A stretch of DNA of 64,000 nt, taken from NCBI RefSeq assembly GCF_946190375.1, contig NZ_CAMIAF010000011.1:19199-83198 (forward strand), written 5' to 3'. The translations under genes and the position numbers were made by a program. The DNA comes from Streptococcus mitis (lineage in GTDB: Bacteria; Bacillota; Bacilli; Lactobacillales; Streptococcaceae). Under the pieces are notes generated by a model. The model saw nothing but the letters and a program-made list of their open reading frames with translations. It did not search any database and was not told where the DNA came from. Positions 8,720-17,833 of the stretch are shown here, one piece after another (within the stretch, counting starts at the first letter, position 1; each line of letters starts with the position of its first letter).

Positions 8720-8747
8720 ACTTCTCCTAATATTTGGGAAATTATAA

Positions 8748-9257
8748 CTATTCCTCATTGATTCTCATGCTTTTAGGCAACTTTTTACTCGGTAAACAGT
8801 AACCTTCAGATAAGTCCTGTTTACTATAAAATTCAGGACTACTTGTCATTACATGGTCACTTCTTCTCCATCCTCTACGAAGTTGTTTGTAAGATAAAGA
8901 AACACGCTTCTCAATCTCTTTAAAACTAAATCCTAACTTCAAATAGGTTGTTACAATAGCATTAGCATGTTCTTTGGACTCTTCGCTTCTTGTTCTTCGC
9001 TGAAAGTTAATCTGCTTATCTTCTTCATTTAATGCTATCTGATAGGCAATAAACAACTTCCGCATTTCCATAATTTTATGTTGCCAGGCCAAGCTGTAAG
9101 GTTGTCCTGAATATCGATTCACTAGCTCTTTAACAGGCTGTTTAAATTTCTTCTGGAGAGAATCAAACTCCCCAAGATCTGAGAATGGATCAATAAATCC
9201 TAATGGTTCATAATTTAATAATTGTTCTAGTAATTCCTGACGTCCTACTCGTTCCAT
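8748..9257 (-). CDS. Hypothetical protein upstream of rep
   Basis: 169 aa. The frame is open from a GTG at 9317 that lies inside the rpoE terminator hairpin. The ATG at 9257, 6 nt after GGGGG, is the convincing start. Residues 110-130 (GFSFKEIEKRVSLSYKQL) look like a helix-turn-helix. It ends 28 bp before rep, so it may be a replication-control or excision-related protein; no family was recognised. It is the last element gene before the chromosomal rpoE. Confidence 0.55.
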   Translation of the reverse strand: MERVGRQELLEQLLNYEPLGFIDPFSDLGEFDSLQKKFKQPVKELVNRYSGQPYSLAWQHKIMEMRKLFIAYQIALNEEDKQINFQRRTRSEESKEHANAIVTTYLKLGFSFKEIEKRVSLSYKQLRRGWRRSDHVMTSSPEFYSKQDLSEGYCLPSKKLPKSMRINEE

Positions 9258-9282
9258 ATCAAATCCCCCATTTCTCAGCAAA

Positions 9283-9315
9283 TAAAAAAGAGAGAGAACA
9301 TTTCTGTTCTCCCTC
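9283..9315 (-). terminator. rpoE terminator at the element boundary
   Basis: An 11-bp stem with one mismatch (GAGAGAGAACA / TGTTCTCCCTC), a TTTC loop and a minus-strand TTTTTT run lie 45 bp after the rpoE stop. The mobile element begins directly behind it. Confidence 0.8.
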
Positions 9316-9359
9316 ACAGGAAAATTTGATTCAATCTAAAAACTCTTACCACTTACCTT

Positions 9360-9947
9360 TTATTCCTCGATGTTTTCAGTATCATCATCTGAAAACTCGT
9401 CGTCTTCTTCGTTAAGATCCACGTCTTCACCCAAGTCATCTGGGGCGATTTCGTTGATTTCTGCGTCGTAAGCTTCCACTTCGTTTTTCTCATCATCTGG
9501 ATTTTCATCATCGTATGAAAGAGCTGGATCTGCTTCATATGCATCTTCGTCTTCCGGATCATCCGCATTATAGTCAATAGCATCTGAATCGCCGTCCATG
9601 AAGGCATTGACACGTTTTTTCTTAGCTTTTGGTGCTACTTCATCGTCATCATTTTCCTCAAGAGCGATAATTTCTTCGTCGATTTCGTCCACACCATACC
9701 ATGAACGAAGACCCCATTTGTTATCCCCAAGAGAGATGAAGCTACCGTCAAAGTTCAATTCTGTGTAGAACAAAGGCAAGGCTTCACGGATATCGCTGTT
9801 TGATGTTCCAAGGTAGTTTTGAATTTCGTTTACAAGATCGCTAAAATGCATCTCATGGTCGCGACCACGAAGTTCCAAGATAGCACGCGCTACCTCAATC
9901 ATAGATAGTTCACTTTTTTCTTGCCCAGCAAATACTTCTAATTCCAA
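9360..9947 (-). CDS. rpoE: RNA polymerase delta subunit
   Basis: 195 aa. The N-terminal HARE-HTH domain (about 1-90, with [20 protein letters not shown]) binds RNA polymerase. The C-terminal half is an almost purely Asp/Glu tail, which helps promoter recycling and displacement of nucleic acid. An ATG opens the frame at 9962, but AGGAGA lies 7 nt before the TTG at 9947, giving the standard streptococcal N-terminus (M/L)ELEVFAG. The 3' end is where the mobile element abuts, with the coding sequence intact. Confidence 0.95.
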   Translation of the reverse strand: MELEVFAGQEKSELSMIEVARAILELRGRDHEMHFSDLVNEIQNYLGTSNSDIREALPLFYTELNFDGSFISLGDNKWGLRSWYGVDEIDEEIIALEENDDDEVAPKAKKKRVNAFMDGDSDAIDYNADDPEDEDAYEADPALSYDDENPDDEKNEVEAYDAEINEIAPDDLGEDVDLNEEDDEFSDDDTENIEE

Positions 9948-10019
9948 AGCGTTTCTCCTCATTTATACTACTATCGCCAGAGCAAACAGACTCTGACCTC
10001 ATTTTATCATTTACTCTTT

Positions 10020-10048
10020 ATTTTACGATAATTTTACGGAATAGTCAA
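10020..10048 (-). promoter_or_regulatory. rpoE promoter
   Basis: TTGACT (10043-10048) and TAAAAT (10020-10025) are separated by exactly 17 bp, about 70 bp before the rpoE start codon. Confidence 0.7.
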
Positions 10049-10399
10049 AGGTTAAGGGGGAGAAAGTGACAGGACTTTTTATTGCGTAACTTCTCAAAGT
10101 AACTTCCACTTGCCTTGCCGAAGTGGAAATTAGTCTAAAACGGACTTTCATTTCTTTGCTACCCAGCCGATGGCATCGCTAGGTGGGTTTTCGGTATCAA
10201 TCCAGATAAATTCAATGCGATTATATATGAAAATTAAGCTACAATGTCGAACTTCTCAGAGCGGTTCGAACTTACAAAATTTGTCATGTAGTAACCTGCT
10301 TTCTAAAAGTAATTAGCTAATCTGAGATAACGGGTAATAACTAATGTTAAATCGAGAATAAAGTCTTTTAATAACTCTCCGTGTGAAGAAAATTATAAA
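10049..10399. other. Non-coding stretch with hairpins between the defence pair and rpoE
   Basis: About 350 bp without a gene. It contains a perfect hairpin TTCCACTT / AAGTGGAA (10104-10128) and a compound hairpin (10161-10188: ACCCA, CGATG / CATCG, TGGGT). Further on is a pair of GTTCGAAC-like sequences near 10245-10275. No poly-T tract makes any of these an obvious terminator. It may be debris of an older insertion or an unrecognised small RNA. Confidence 0.4.
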
Positions 10400-11035
10400 T
10401 CAAGAAAATGAATACGAACTTACATTTATTTTTACAGAGTCTATTTTTGAATTATAGTATTCTGAAAACTCTTCTTCATTCAAAGTATATACCTCATTAA
10501 CTAGACTTTGTCTATATTTACTTAAATCCCAAAATGCTGGATATCCGCTAGAGGTTCTTTTTGCAATTTTTTGCTTTAACTTCCGATTCTTAAAGCTAGG
10601 TAGGATGCCATTTTTTGTGGCAAAATTGTGATATTGCGACGAAACATCATTCTTCCCTTCACAATATACTACAATATAATTCAATCGTTCTTGAAAATCT
10701 TTCAAATCAAATCCAAATGAGTTCGTCAAAATCAAAAGACTATCTTTCAATTTTAAATGTAGCCCATATTTCTGTTTTTGATCAATCTTGGCATTCTTAA
10801 ATTCTATCAAAAATATTTGATCATTATTTCCTTCCAAATAAGTATCAACTGATTTTAAAATTGTATATGATGCATTTAAATGTTTGGCACAATAAATTTT
10901 TTTTACATTATCAAAATCAACCACATCGTCATCAATATTCGATAACGCGCATCCTTGGTCATCTTTTGAACAATCTCTCAGTGTTTTTTTGCAGTTATTT
11001 TTGATAACATGACCATTCATAAAACAATTAATCAT
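10400..11035 (-). CDS. Candidate PD-(D/E)xK nuclease paired with an ATPase
   Basis: 211 aa. The frame opens at 11077, but the ATG at 11035 sits 6 nt after GGAGG and overlaps the ATPase stop by 8 bp, so translation is coupled. An Asp at 64 followed by IEFK at 77-80 on a predicted strand fits the PD-(D/E)xK active site (D...ExK), with a following helix. Five Cys in the first 50 residues (4, 15, 22, 29, 49) may bind metal. No HNH, TOPRIM or helicase motif is visible. Base composition is far more AT-rich than flanking valS and rpoE. With the upstream ATPase it looks like a two-gene anti-phage module; the nuclease assignment is inference from the motif. Confidence 0.5.
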   Translation of the reverse strand: MINCFMNGHVIKNNCKKTLRDCSKDDQGCALSNIDDDVVDFDNVKKIYCAKHLNASYTILKSVDTYLEGNNDQIFLIEFKNAKIDQKQKYGLHLKLKDSLLILTNSFGFDLKDFQERLNYIVVYCEGKNDVSSQYHNFATKNGILPSFKNRKLKQKIAKRTSSGYPAFWDLSKYRQSLVNEVYTLNEEEFSEYYNSKIDSVKINVSSYSFS

Positions 11036-12359
11036 CATTCCCCTCCAAAAGTTCCTCGAGCTTGTCAAGTTTTTCAAAAGGTACTGTTAATAAATCATAA
11101 ATTTGATTCGTTTCCTGTTTAATATCTTCGATAATAGGAATGTTTGACTCATCAATTTTCGCTAAATAGTATTTTGTTTCTGACGTAAGTTTATGAATTT
11201 TGGAATAAACTTCAATAGCATTCAAAAGATAGGGACTATGAGTGTTAATAAGAATATGCAATCCAAATTCCTTCTGGAGTAATACTATAATTTCAGCAAA
11301 GTTTAATTGCCACTCTGGATGTAAATGAACTTCAGGTTCATCTAATATCAGTGTTCCATTTTCTCTAATTACTCCTTTTTCCAAAAGAGATTTAATTAAG
11401 TAAAAAGTTTTCATACCCGAAGAATAATTAACTATATTAAGTTTTTTTTCATCCTCCTCATCTTCTGAACTATTTACAGACTCTGTTCTCAATAGGTTGT
11501 TAATATTCCTAAACACTAAGTTTAATCTATCTGTTGTTCTAGCTCGTAATGTATATGTATCATAACTTTCGTCATTCATTTGTTCTATCAAGTGAGAATT
11601 ATGATTCAATTTTGAATTAATTTCAAACCAAAAATTATTCAAATAAAAATTATCAACTATAGCAGCTGCATCATCAATATAAACCACATCTGTTTTAAAA
11701 TTTATCAATTTATCTGAAGAAGCTATATTTTGATTAATTTCAACATTTATTTTTTCCTCTTTTATTTGCAAGGAAATCATTCCCGTTACTGGATCATATA
11801 TATTATTTATTTGATTATTAAATTCATCATTCAAATGCTTTGTCAAAATTTGATTAAAAATAGATTGATCCGACTGAGATAATACTCCTTCAATGCTTTT
11901 CGAAATAACATCTAAGTCTAAATCTTCAATGTTCGAAATCTGATATCTAACATTATCTTCATTAAACTCAATAATTGAATTGGTAATACTATTTTTTATA
12001 GTATTACTATAAATTTCACCAACATTTTCATCAATAATAAGTAATAAATTTTTTGAAATTGTTTCTATTAACTCATTAAAAATACGGCTTGGGGCTATTC
12101 TTCTAACTTGTCCTCTTGCAGAATAAGTTTCCCAATTCACCTCAACATCTGATAAATATTTGAACAAAATTTTATTAATTGATTCAGTTCTATCACTAGA
12201 AATTTTATTAATTATATCATAGTTAGCACTAAATATCGAAAATAAAGAGCGGCTAATTGTACTCTTTCCGGTCCCATTATACCCAGCAATAGTTGTAATA
12301 CCTTTTATTTCAATTTCTGCATATTTAACGTTCCCTATATTATTTATTATTAATTTCAT
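11028..12359 (-). CDS. AAA/ABC-class ATPase of a candidate defence pair
   Basis: 443 aa. Walker A is GYNGTGKST (about 26-34), an ABC-like signature NYSSGMK is near 311-317, Walker B with an OLD-type extension LILDEPEVHLHPEW is at 337-350, and the H-loop INTHSP ends near 376. Between these is a helical insert of about 270 residues. This is the architecture of OLD/RecF/AriA-type ATPases in Septu, Gabija, PARIS and retron systems. No TOPRIM domain follows, so the effector is probably the downstream gene. It is AT-rich and lies between housekeeping genes, which suggests transfer. Confidence 0.75.
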   Translation of the reverse strand: MKLIINNIGNVKYAEIEIKGITTIAGYNGTGKSTISRSLFSIFSANYDIINKISSDRTESINKILFKYLSDVEVNWETYSARGQVRRIAPSRIFNELIETISKNLLLIIDENVGEIYSNTIKNSITNSIIEFNEDNVRYQISNIEDLDLDVISKSIEGVLSQSDQSIFNQILTKHLNDEFNNQINNIYDPVTGMISLQIKEEKINVEINQNIASSDKLINFKTDVVYIDDAAAIVDNFYLNNFWFEINSKLNHNSHLIEQMNDESYDTYTLRARTTDRLNLVFRNINNLLRTESVNSSEDEEDEKKLNIVNYSSGMKTFYLIKSLLEKGVIRENGTLILDEPEVHLHPEWQLNFAEIIVLLQKEFGLHILINTHSPYLLNAIEVYSKIHKLTSETKYYLAKIDESNIPIIEDIKQETNQIYDLLTVPFEKLDKLEELLEGNDD

Positions 12360-12460
12360 GTATTATCTCCTTTTGAAATAGGACTCTCACTATCATTTTA
12401 TCATAAACCACGTAAAAAAGCAGAGCAAAGGCATAAATTGTCTATTAAGTATATGTTATT

Positions 12461-15112
12461 TTATTTCACCAACTTCTTCATCTCATCGATACGTGCGACG
12501 GTCGCGTCGTACTTAGCTTGATAGTCGGCTTGTTTGTCGCGTTCTTTTTGGACGACTTCTGGTTTGGCGTTGGCTACGAAGCGTTCGTTAGAGAGCTTCT
12601 TACCGACCATGTCCAGTTCTTTTTGCCATTTAGCAAGTTCCTTGTCGAGACGGGCCAGTTCTTCTTCGACATTGAGGAGGTCTGCCAGTGGCAGGTAGAT
12701 TTCTGCTCCTGTGATGACGCTTGACATAGCAAGTTCAGACGCAGGAATATTTGACGCGATTTCCAAGTGTTCTGGATTTGTGAAGCGTTTGATGTAGTTG
12801 ACGTTGCTGTTAAAGAAGGCTTCCAAGTCGCTATCGCTTGTCTTAACAAGGATGGTGATTGGCTTGCTTGGGGCTACGTTTACTTCAGCACGCGCATTAC
12901 GAACGGCACGGATCAAGTCTTTGAGGCTTTCCACACCAGTGTGGGCAACAAGGTCTTCAAAGGATGGATTGACAGTTGGGTATTCTGCTGTCACGATAGA
13001 ACCTTCTGAGATTTGTCCAAAGATTTCCTCTGTCACGAATGGCATGATTGGGTGGAGGAGACGAAGGATCTTGTCCAGAGTGTAAAGGAGAACAGAGCGT
13101 GTGATGACTTTCTCTTCTTCATTGTCGCTATAAAGGACTTCCTTAGTCAACTCAACGTACCAGTCCGCAAACTCGTCCCAGATGAAGTTGTAGAGGATGT
13201 GTCCAGCAACACCAAATTCAAACTTGTCAAAGTTTTCAGTGACTTTGCCGATCGTTTCATTGAGGTTGTGGAGAATCCAGCAGTCTGTGACATTTCCAGC
13301 TTCCTTGTTGACAACTTTTTCCACATTGGCAGTTGCTTGCTCAAGGGTCAAACCTTCATTGTTCATGAGGATGTAGCGAGAGATGTTCCAGATTTTGTTA
13401 ATGAAGTTCCATGAAGCATCCATTTTCTCGTAAGAGAAGCGCACGTCTTGACCTGGTGCAGAACCGTTTGAAAGGAACCAACGAAGGCTATCTGTTCCGT
13501 ACTTATCAATAACATCCATTGGGTCAATCCCGTTACCGAGAGATTTAGACATCTTGCGTCCTTGCTCATCACGAATGAGACCATGAATCAAGGCATTTTT
13601 AAATGGCGACTTTCCAGTAAATTCCAAACCTTGGAAAATCATTCGAGATACCCAGAACGGGATAATATCATAACCAGTCACCAAAGTTGATGTTGGATAA
13701 TAACGTTTGAAGTCTTCTGAGTCGACATCCGGCCAGCCCATGGTAGAGAATGGCCAAAGAGCCGAACTGAACCACGTATCCAAGACATCTTCGTCCTGAG
13801 TCCAACCGTCACCTTCTGGAGCTTCTTCGCCGACATATATTTCACCCTCAGCATTGTACCAAGCAGGGATTTGGTGACCCCACCAAAGCTGACGAGAGAT
13901 TACCCAGTCGTGGACATTTTCCATCCATTGGAGGAAGGTATCGTTGAAACGAGGTGGGTAGAACTCTACCTTGTCCTCTGTGTCTTGGTTGGCAATAGCA
14001 TTTTTGGCCAATTGGTCCATCTTGACGAACCACTGAGTAGACAAGCGTGGTTCAACCACAACACCTGTACGCTCTGAGTGACCAACACTGTGGACACGTT
14101 TTTCGATTTTAACAAGGGCACCGATTTCTTCCAGTTTAGCAACGACTGCCTTACGAGCTTCAAAACGGTCCATGCCTGCAAATTCGAAGGCAAGCTCGTT
14201 CATAGTTCCGTCGTCGTTCATGACGTTGACTTGTGGCAAGTTGTGGCGTTGACCAACCAAGAAGTCGTTTGGATCGTGGGCAGGCGTGATTTTCACGACA
14301 CCAGTACCAAATTCAGGATCTGCGTGCTCGTCTCCAACGATCGGGATTAATTTATTAGCAATTGGAAGGATGACATTTTTACCAATCAAGTCCTTATAGC
14401 GTGGGTCTTCTGGATTGACCGCAACCGCAACGTCCCCAAACATGGTCTCAGGACGAGTTGTCGCAACTTCAAGGGCGCGTGAGCCGTCTTCCAGCATGTA
14501 ATTCATGTGGTAGAAGGCACCTTCGACATCTTTGTGAATCACCTCAATATCAGAAAGAGCTGTGCGAGCTGCTGGGTCCCAGTTGATGATAAACTCACCA
14601 CGGTAGATCCATCCTTTCTTGTAAAGGTCCACAAAGACCTTACGAACAGCTTTTGACAAACCTTCATCAAGAGTGAAACGCTCACGAGAGTAGTCTACAG
14701 AAAGCCCCATCTTGCCCCATTGTTCTTTGATGGTAGTGGCATACTCATCTTTCCATTCCCAGACTTTATCTAGGAATTTTTCACGACCGAGGTCATAACG
14801 CGTAATGCCCTCACCACGTAAGCGCTCCTCAACCTTAGCTTGAGTGGCAATACCAGCGTGGTCCATACCAGGAAGCCAAAGCGTATCAAAACCTTGCATG
14901 CGTTTTTGACGGATGATGATATCTTGCAAAGTCGTATCCCAAGCGTGACCAAGGTGAAGTTTCCCAGTTACGTTTGGTGGCGGAATGACGATTGAATAAG
15001 GCTTAGCCTTTTGGTCTCCTGAAGGCTTGAAAACGTCGGCATCCAGCCATTTTTGGTAACGACCAGCCTCAACCTCGGCTGGATTGTATTTAGGTGAAAG
15101 TTCTTTAGACAT
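12461..15112 (-). CDS. valS: Valyl-tRNA synthetase
   Basis: 883-aa class I synthetase that charges tRNA-Val. HIGH-type signature [14 protein letters not shown] lies near residues 44-57 and KMSKS near 525. The central CP1 editing domain and the C-terminal coiled-coil arm ([17 protein letters not shown]) are present, so it is full length. No T-box lies directly upstream. A valine-type T-box is about 5 kb upstream on the same strand, before a flavin reductase gene. A possible local promoter (TTGAAT ... TACTAA) occurs in the 127 bp before the start. Confidence 0.97.
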   Translation of the reverse strand: MSKELSPKYNPAEVEAGRYQKWLDADVFKPSGDQKAKPYSIVIPPPNVTGKLHLGHAWDTTLQDIIIRQKRMQGFDTLWLPGMDHAGIATQAKVEERLRGEGITRYDLGREKFLDKVWEWKDEYATTIKEQWGKMGLSVDYSRERFTLDEGLSKAVRKVFVDLYKKGWIYRGEFIINWDPAARTALSDIEVIHKDVEGAFYHMNYMLEDGSRALEVATTRPETMFGDVAVAVNPEDPRYKDLIGKNVILPIANKLIPIVGDEHADPEFGTGVVKITPAHDPNDFLVGQRHNLPQVNVMNDDGTMNELAFEFAGMDRFEARKAVVAKLEEIGALVKIEKRVHSVGHSERTGVVVEPRLSTQWFVKMDQLAKNAIANQDTEDKVEFYPPRFNDTFLQWMENVHDWVISRQLWWGHQIPAWYNAEGEIYVGEEAPEGDGWTQDEDVLDTWFSSALWPFSTMGWPDVDSEDFKRYYPTSTLVTGYDIIPFWVSRMIFQGLEFTGKSPFKNALIHGLIRDEQGRKMSKSLGNGIDPMDVIDKYGTDSLRWFLSNGSAPGQDVRFSYEKMDASWNFINKIWNISRYILMNNEGLTLEQATANVEKVVNKEAGNVTDCWILHNLNETIGKVTENFDKFEFGVAGHILYNFIWDEFADWYVELTKEVLYSDNEEEKVITRSVLLYTLDKILRLLHPIMPFVTEEIFGQISEGSIVTAEYPTVNPSFEDLVAHTGVESLKDLIRAVRNARAEVNVAPSKPITILVKTSDSDLEAFFNSNVNYIKRFTNPEHLEIASNIPASELAMSSVITGAEIYLPLADLLNVEEELARLDKELAKWQKELDMVGKKLSNERFVANAKPEVVQKERDKQADYQAKYDATVARIDEMKKLVK

Positions 15113-15239
15113 GTGTTTGTCCTTTCTAGTTAATATCTTTAAATAAAATTAGTATGTAGAAGATAGACTGTGATTCAACTCATCTTGTTTTTCTCAGTAT
15201 CTTCTATGAGCAAAAAAGAAACCGTGTAAAAATGTTACA

Positions 15240-16247
15240 TTAACTTTCTCTCATTATCTTCATAATATGTTTATCAAAGTCTGATATAATTTTTTGAGTT
15301 CGGTTAAATTTTTCATACTCCTGGATGGCTTTTGAGTCTGCTTGTTTCTTGGAAACACTTCCTTTTCCTTCTAAAATTTCGTACTCATTAAAAGATAGAA
15401 AACGATCAATACTATCTGCCAATCCTCGCATTGTAAAAGTATTACGGCGCTCAACCAAACCCTCGATATAATCAAAATAGGCTGTAACAGTTCGCTCTAG
15501 TTGTCGAATTTCTTTTTCTTGCAAATAGTTTTTAGCCACCGTTACATCTGATTTGAGTACTCGTCCATCAGGTGCATGTTTCCAAATAGTTAATCCCATT
15601 TTTTCTTTACTAGCATCGGCTTGCTGATAGATAATTTCTGCAGCCGTACTTCCAGTAATTGCATAATGAAATTTATTTTGCACCATAGCATAGAAATTTT
15701 TAGTAATATCTGAGTTTCGATCATAATCTATGGCACATTCGGCAAAGATATCCGTAATTTGTTGATAGATTCGGCGCTCGCTAGAACGAATAGAGCGAAT
15801 TCGTTCTAAAAGTTCACGAAAATAATCTTTTCCGAAAACTGTCTGTCCTTGTTTCAAGCGTTCATCATCTAAAACAAAACCTTTGATGATAAATTCTTTC
15901 AAGGTCTTGGTTGCCCAAATTCTAAATTGAGTAGCCTTGCTAGAATTTACACGATAACCAACTGAAATGATAGCATCCAGATTGTAATATTCAAGTTCAC
16001 GCCGGACAGCTCTATTTCCCTCTTGTTGAACCTGTGCAAATTTTGCACAAGTTGACACCTTATCTAATTCACCACTATCATAAATGTTTTTTAAGTGCTT
16101 TGTAATGACACTTCGTTCAACTCCAAAGAGCTCTGCAAGACCTTTTTGAGTCAACCAAAGATTTTCATCCTGTAAAAGGATATCTAGCTGAACGTCGCCA
16201 TTTGGTGTAGTATACAGGATGAAATTAGAAATTTCATTCAAGACCAT
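15240..16247 (-). CDS. RhuM family protein
   Basis: 335 aa, a typical RhuM (COG3943) length. The N-terminus carries a helix-turn-helix (LTQKGLAELFGVERSVITKHL), followed by the family's RRELEYYNLDAIISVGYRVNS motif and RIWATKTLKEFIIKGFVLDD. RhuM proteins are common accessory genes near restriction or defence loci; their molecular function is not settled. The ATG follows GGAGGTGAA. It sits between a helix-hairpin-helix protein and valS as part of the insertion that separates valS from its T-box. Confidence 0.85.
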   Translation of the reverse strand: MVLNEISNFILYTTPNGDVQLDILLQDENLWLTQKGLAELFGVERSVITKHLKNIYDSGELDKVSTCAKFAQVQQEGNRAVRRELEYYNLDAIISVGYRVNSSKATQFRIWATKTLKEFIIKGFVLDDERLKQGQTVFGKDYFRELLERIRSIRSSERRIYQQITDIFAECAIDYDRNSDITKNFYAMVQNKFHYAITGSTAAEIIYQQADASKEKMGLTIWKHAPDGRVLKSDVTVAKNYLQEKEIRQLERTVTAYFDYIEGLVERRNTFTMRGLADSIDRFLSFNEYEILEGKGSVSKKQADSKAIQEYEKFNRTQKIISDFDKHIMKIMRES

Positions 16248-16272
16248 TTCACCTCCTACTTTCCATAAACAA

Positions 16273-17514
16273 CTACTTCTCGTTCTTAAACTTTATGCCG
16301 TTTTCTTTCAGCTTTTTAACGGTTACGGGACCAATTCCCTTCAAAGCGAGAACTTCTTTTTCAGTCCATTTTTTGAAATCTGAAGACCTACGAATCCCAT
16401 TTTCAACAAAGATATGAACAAGATCCATCCGAATTCCCTTCATTGTTTCCTCGTTCATAAAGGAATACCAGTCAGTGACCTCGGATAAATTTCTTATCAT
16501 ACTAGAATGATTCGAAAATACTGGTTTACGACGGAACTTCTTGGCTTCGTTTGTTAAAAATTTCGTTAAAATAATATTTTCTAGTAAATAATCAAACAGA
16601 GGATACAAACTAGCTTGTAGCGATTCAACTGAATTTGGACAATAGCATTCTTGGTCTTCGATATCTATAACTTTGAATTGCCAATCTTCCTCTATAAAGA
16701 ATTCAACAGCTTCATCATTGATCTCCACTAATTTTGCAAATAGCTGACTGGCTTCCTCAATTTTTCCTTGAGAAAAAGCAGAGATGATGGCATGAATAAG
16801 AATGGTATCATCCCGTTTCCCTTTATTTAATTCTTCACGATAAAAACGTTCAACCTTTAGTTCCTGACCAGTAATATGATACAAGGAAAGCATACAGAAG
16901 ACAAAATTAGGAGGAAACCGTTCTGGTCGCTTACTCAAATATAGGTCAATCAATTCTATAGCCTTAGAATTGAAGTTCTCCATCATATAATACTCAATCA
17001 GAAACATCAGAGCAGACAGGATAGGGCGAGCTTCAAAATAATTCCAACTATTGTATCCGTTCATTTTCCATTTTTCTAAAACTAGAATTTCAAAATCCAA
17101 TACTTTTTTAAAGGTTGACAAATCAAAATCTTCAACTTCTGATAAGAATAAATGAAAATCAGCAGCAAAGTAATCTGGATTGATTTTTAAAACTTGCTTT
17201 AACAGTTTATTTCGCTTCTGTGTATTCGGAGTATGCATAGCTTCTCTAAATAAAGCATGATCCTCATGCCAGTCAAAACTTCCATTTTTTAGTTGGTAAT
17301 TGATTAGCTGAACATCTGGATACTCTCCGTATTCATCAGCATATTGCATCACTGCTGTATGTAGTTCATCGAAATTTTGAATGGTCCGACGTTCTACAAA
17401 AGTTGGATTTTTGGCCATGATTTCTGTCCAAGCAGCCTCTTCTTCAGAAATAACTTTGATATCCAACTTTTGCTGGCGTTTTAATTCTTTTTTTCTATTT
17501 TTCTTTTTAGCCAT
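16273..17514 (-). CDS. Helical-repeat protein with C-terminal helix-hairpin-helix
   Basis: 413 aa. A very basic N-terminus (MAKKKNRKKELKRQQK) precedes a long alpha-helical region resembling TPR repeats. It ends in a helix-hairpin-helix motif, WTEKEVLALKGIGPVTVKKL (about residues 384-403), of the kind that binds DNA without sequence specificity. The same C-terminal module ends the 131-aa protein at 20369-20764, pointing to shared ancestry or domain exchange. Function is unknown; it is a putative nucleic-acid-associated protein. Confidence 0.55.
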   Translation of the reverse strand: MAKKKNRKKELKRQQKLDIKVISEEEAAWTEIMAKNPTFVERRTIQNFDELHTAVMQYADEYGEYPDVQLINYQLKNGSFDWHEDHALFREAMHTPNTQKRNKLLKQVLKINPDYFAADFHLFLSEVEDFDLSTFKKVLDFEILVLEKWKMNGYNSWNYFEARPILSALMFLIEYYMMENFNSKAIELIDLYLSKRPERFPPNFVFCMLSLYHITGQELKVERFYREELNKGKRDDTILIHAIISAFSQGKIEEASQLFAKLVEINDEAVEFFIEEDWQFKVIDIEDQECYCPNSVESLQASLYPLFDYLLENIILTKFLTNEAKKFRRKPVFSNHSSMIRNLSEVTDWYSFMNEETMKGIRMDLVHIFVENGIRRSSDFKKWTEKEVLALKGIGPVTVKKLKENGIKFKNEK

Positions 17515-17587
17515 CTATTTTCTCCTCTAACTCATTCTTCAATAAATCAGACTCTACCTCTGCTGTATTGGATATTCTTACAGCCTA

Positions 17588-17826
17588 GGATACAGGCTTT
17601 AATGGTAAATCTTAGTTTTTTCAGCGACTCGTTGACTTTGAAGGTTTCCCCAAGCGTGACCAAGGTAGAATTTTTTCCAGTTACATTTGGTGGTGGGAAT
17701 CACGAACGAAAAAGATTGAGACTTTTGAACTTCTTGAGTCTTGAGAACGTCTTCTTAAAGTTGTTTTGTTAACGAGCAACTTCAATCTCGGCTGGATTGT
17801 ATTTAGGTGAAAGTTTTGCATTTAAG
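17588..17826 (-). pseudogene. Relic: valS 5' end fused to acetyltransferase 3' end
   Basis: 17649-17826 aligns base by base with the first ~170 bp of valS (14940-15118): CAAGCGTGACCAAGG, CCAGTTAC.TTTGGTGG and CTCGGCTGGATTGTATTTAGG are shared. 17588-17648 aligns with the acetyltransferase gene around 19035-19095, sharing the 20-mer CGACTCGTTGACTTTGAAGG plus flanking bases. Both parts have many substitutions and stops. Reading leftward the order is valS-start then acetyltransferase-middle. That order is expected if a tandem copy (acetyltransferase-valS-acetyltransferase-valS) lost the segment between. Confidence 0.85.
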
Positions 17827-17833
17827 TTCTTCT

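Noticed and set aside
9258-9317. Longer start (GTG at 9317) for the gene upstream of rep
   Set aside because: It lies within the rpoE terminator hairpin and lacks a ribosome site; the ATG at 9257 has GGGGG 6 nt before it.
15113-15239. T-box or other riboswitch directly before valS
   Set aside because: No TGGGTGG-type T-box motif or matching terminator; only an imperfect AGAAGATA / TATCTTCT inverted repeat is present.
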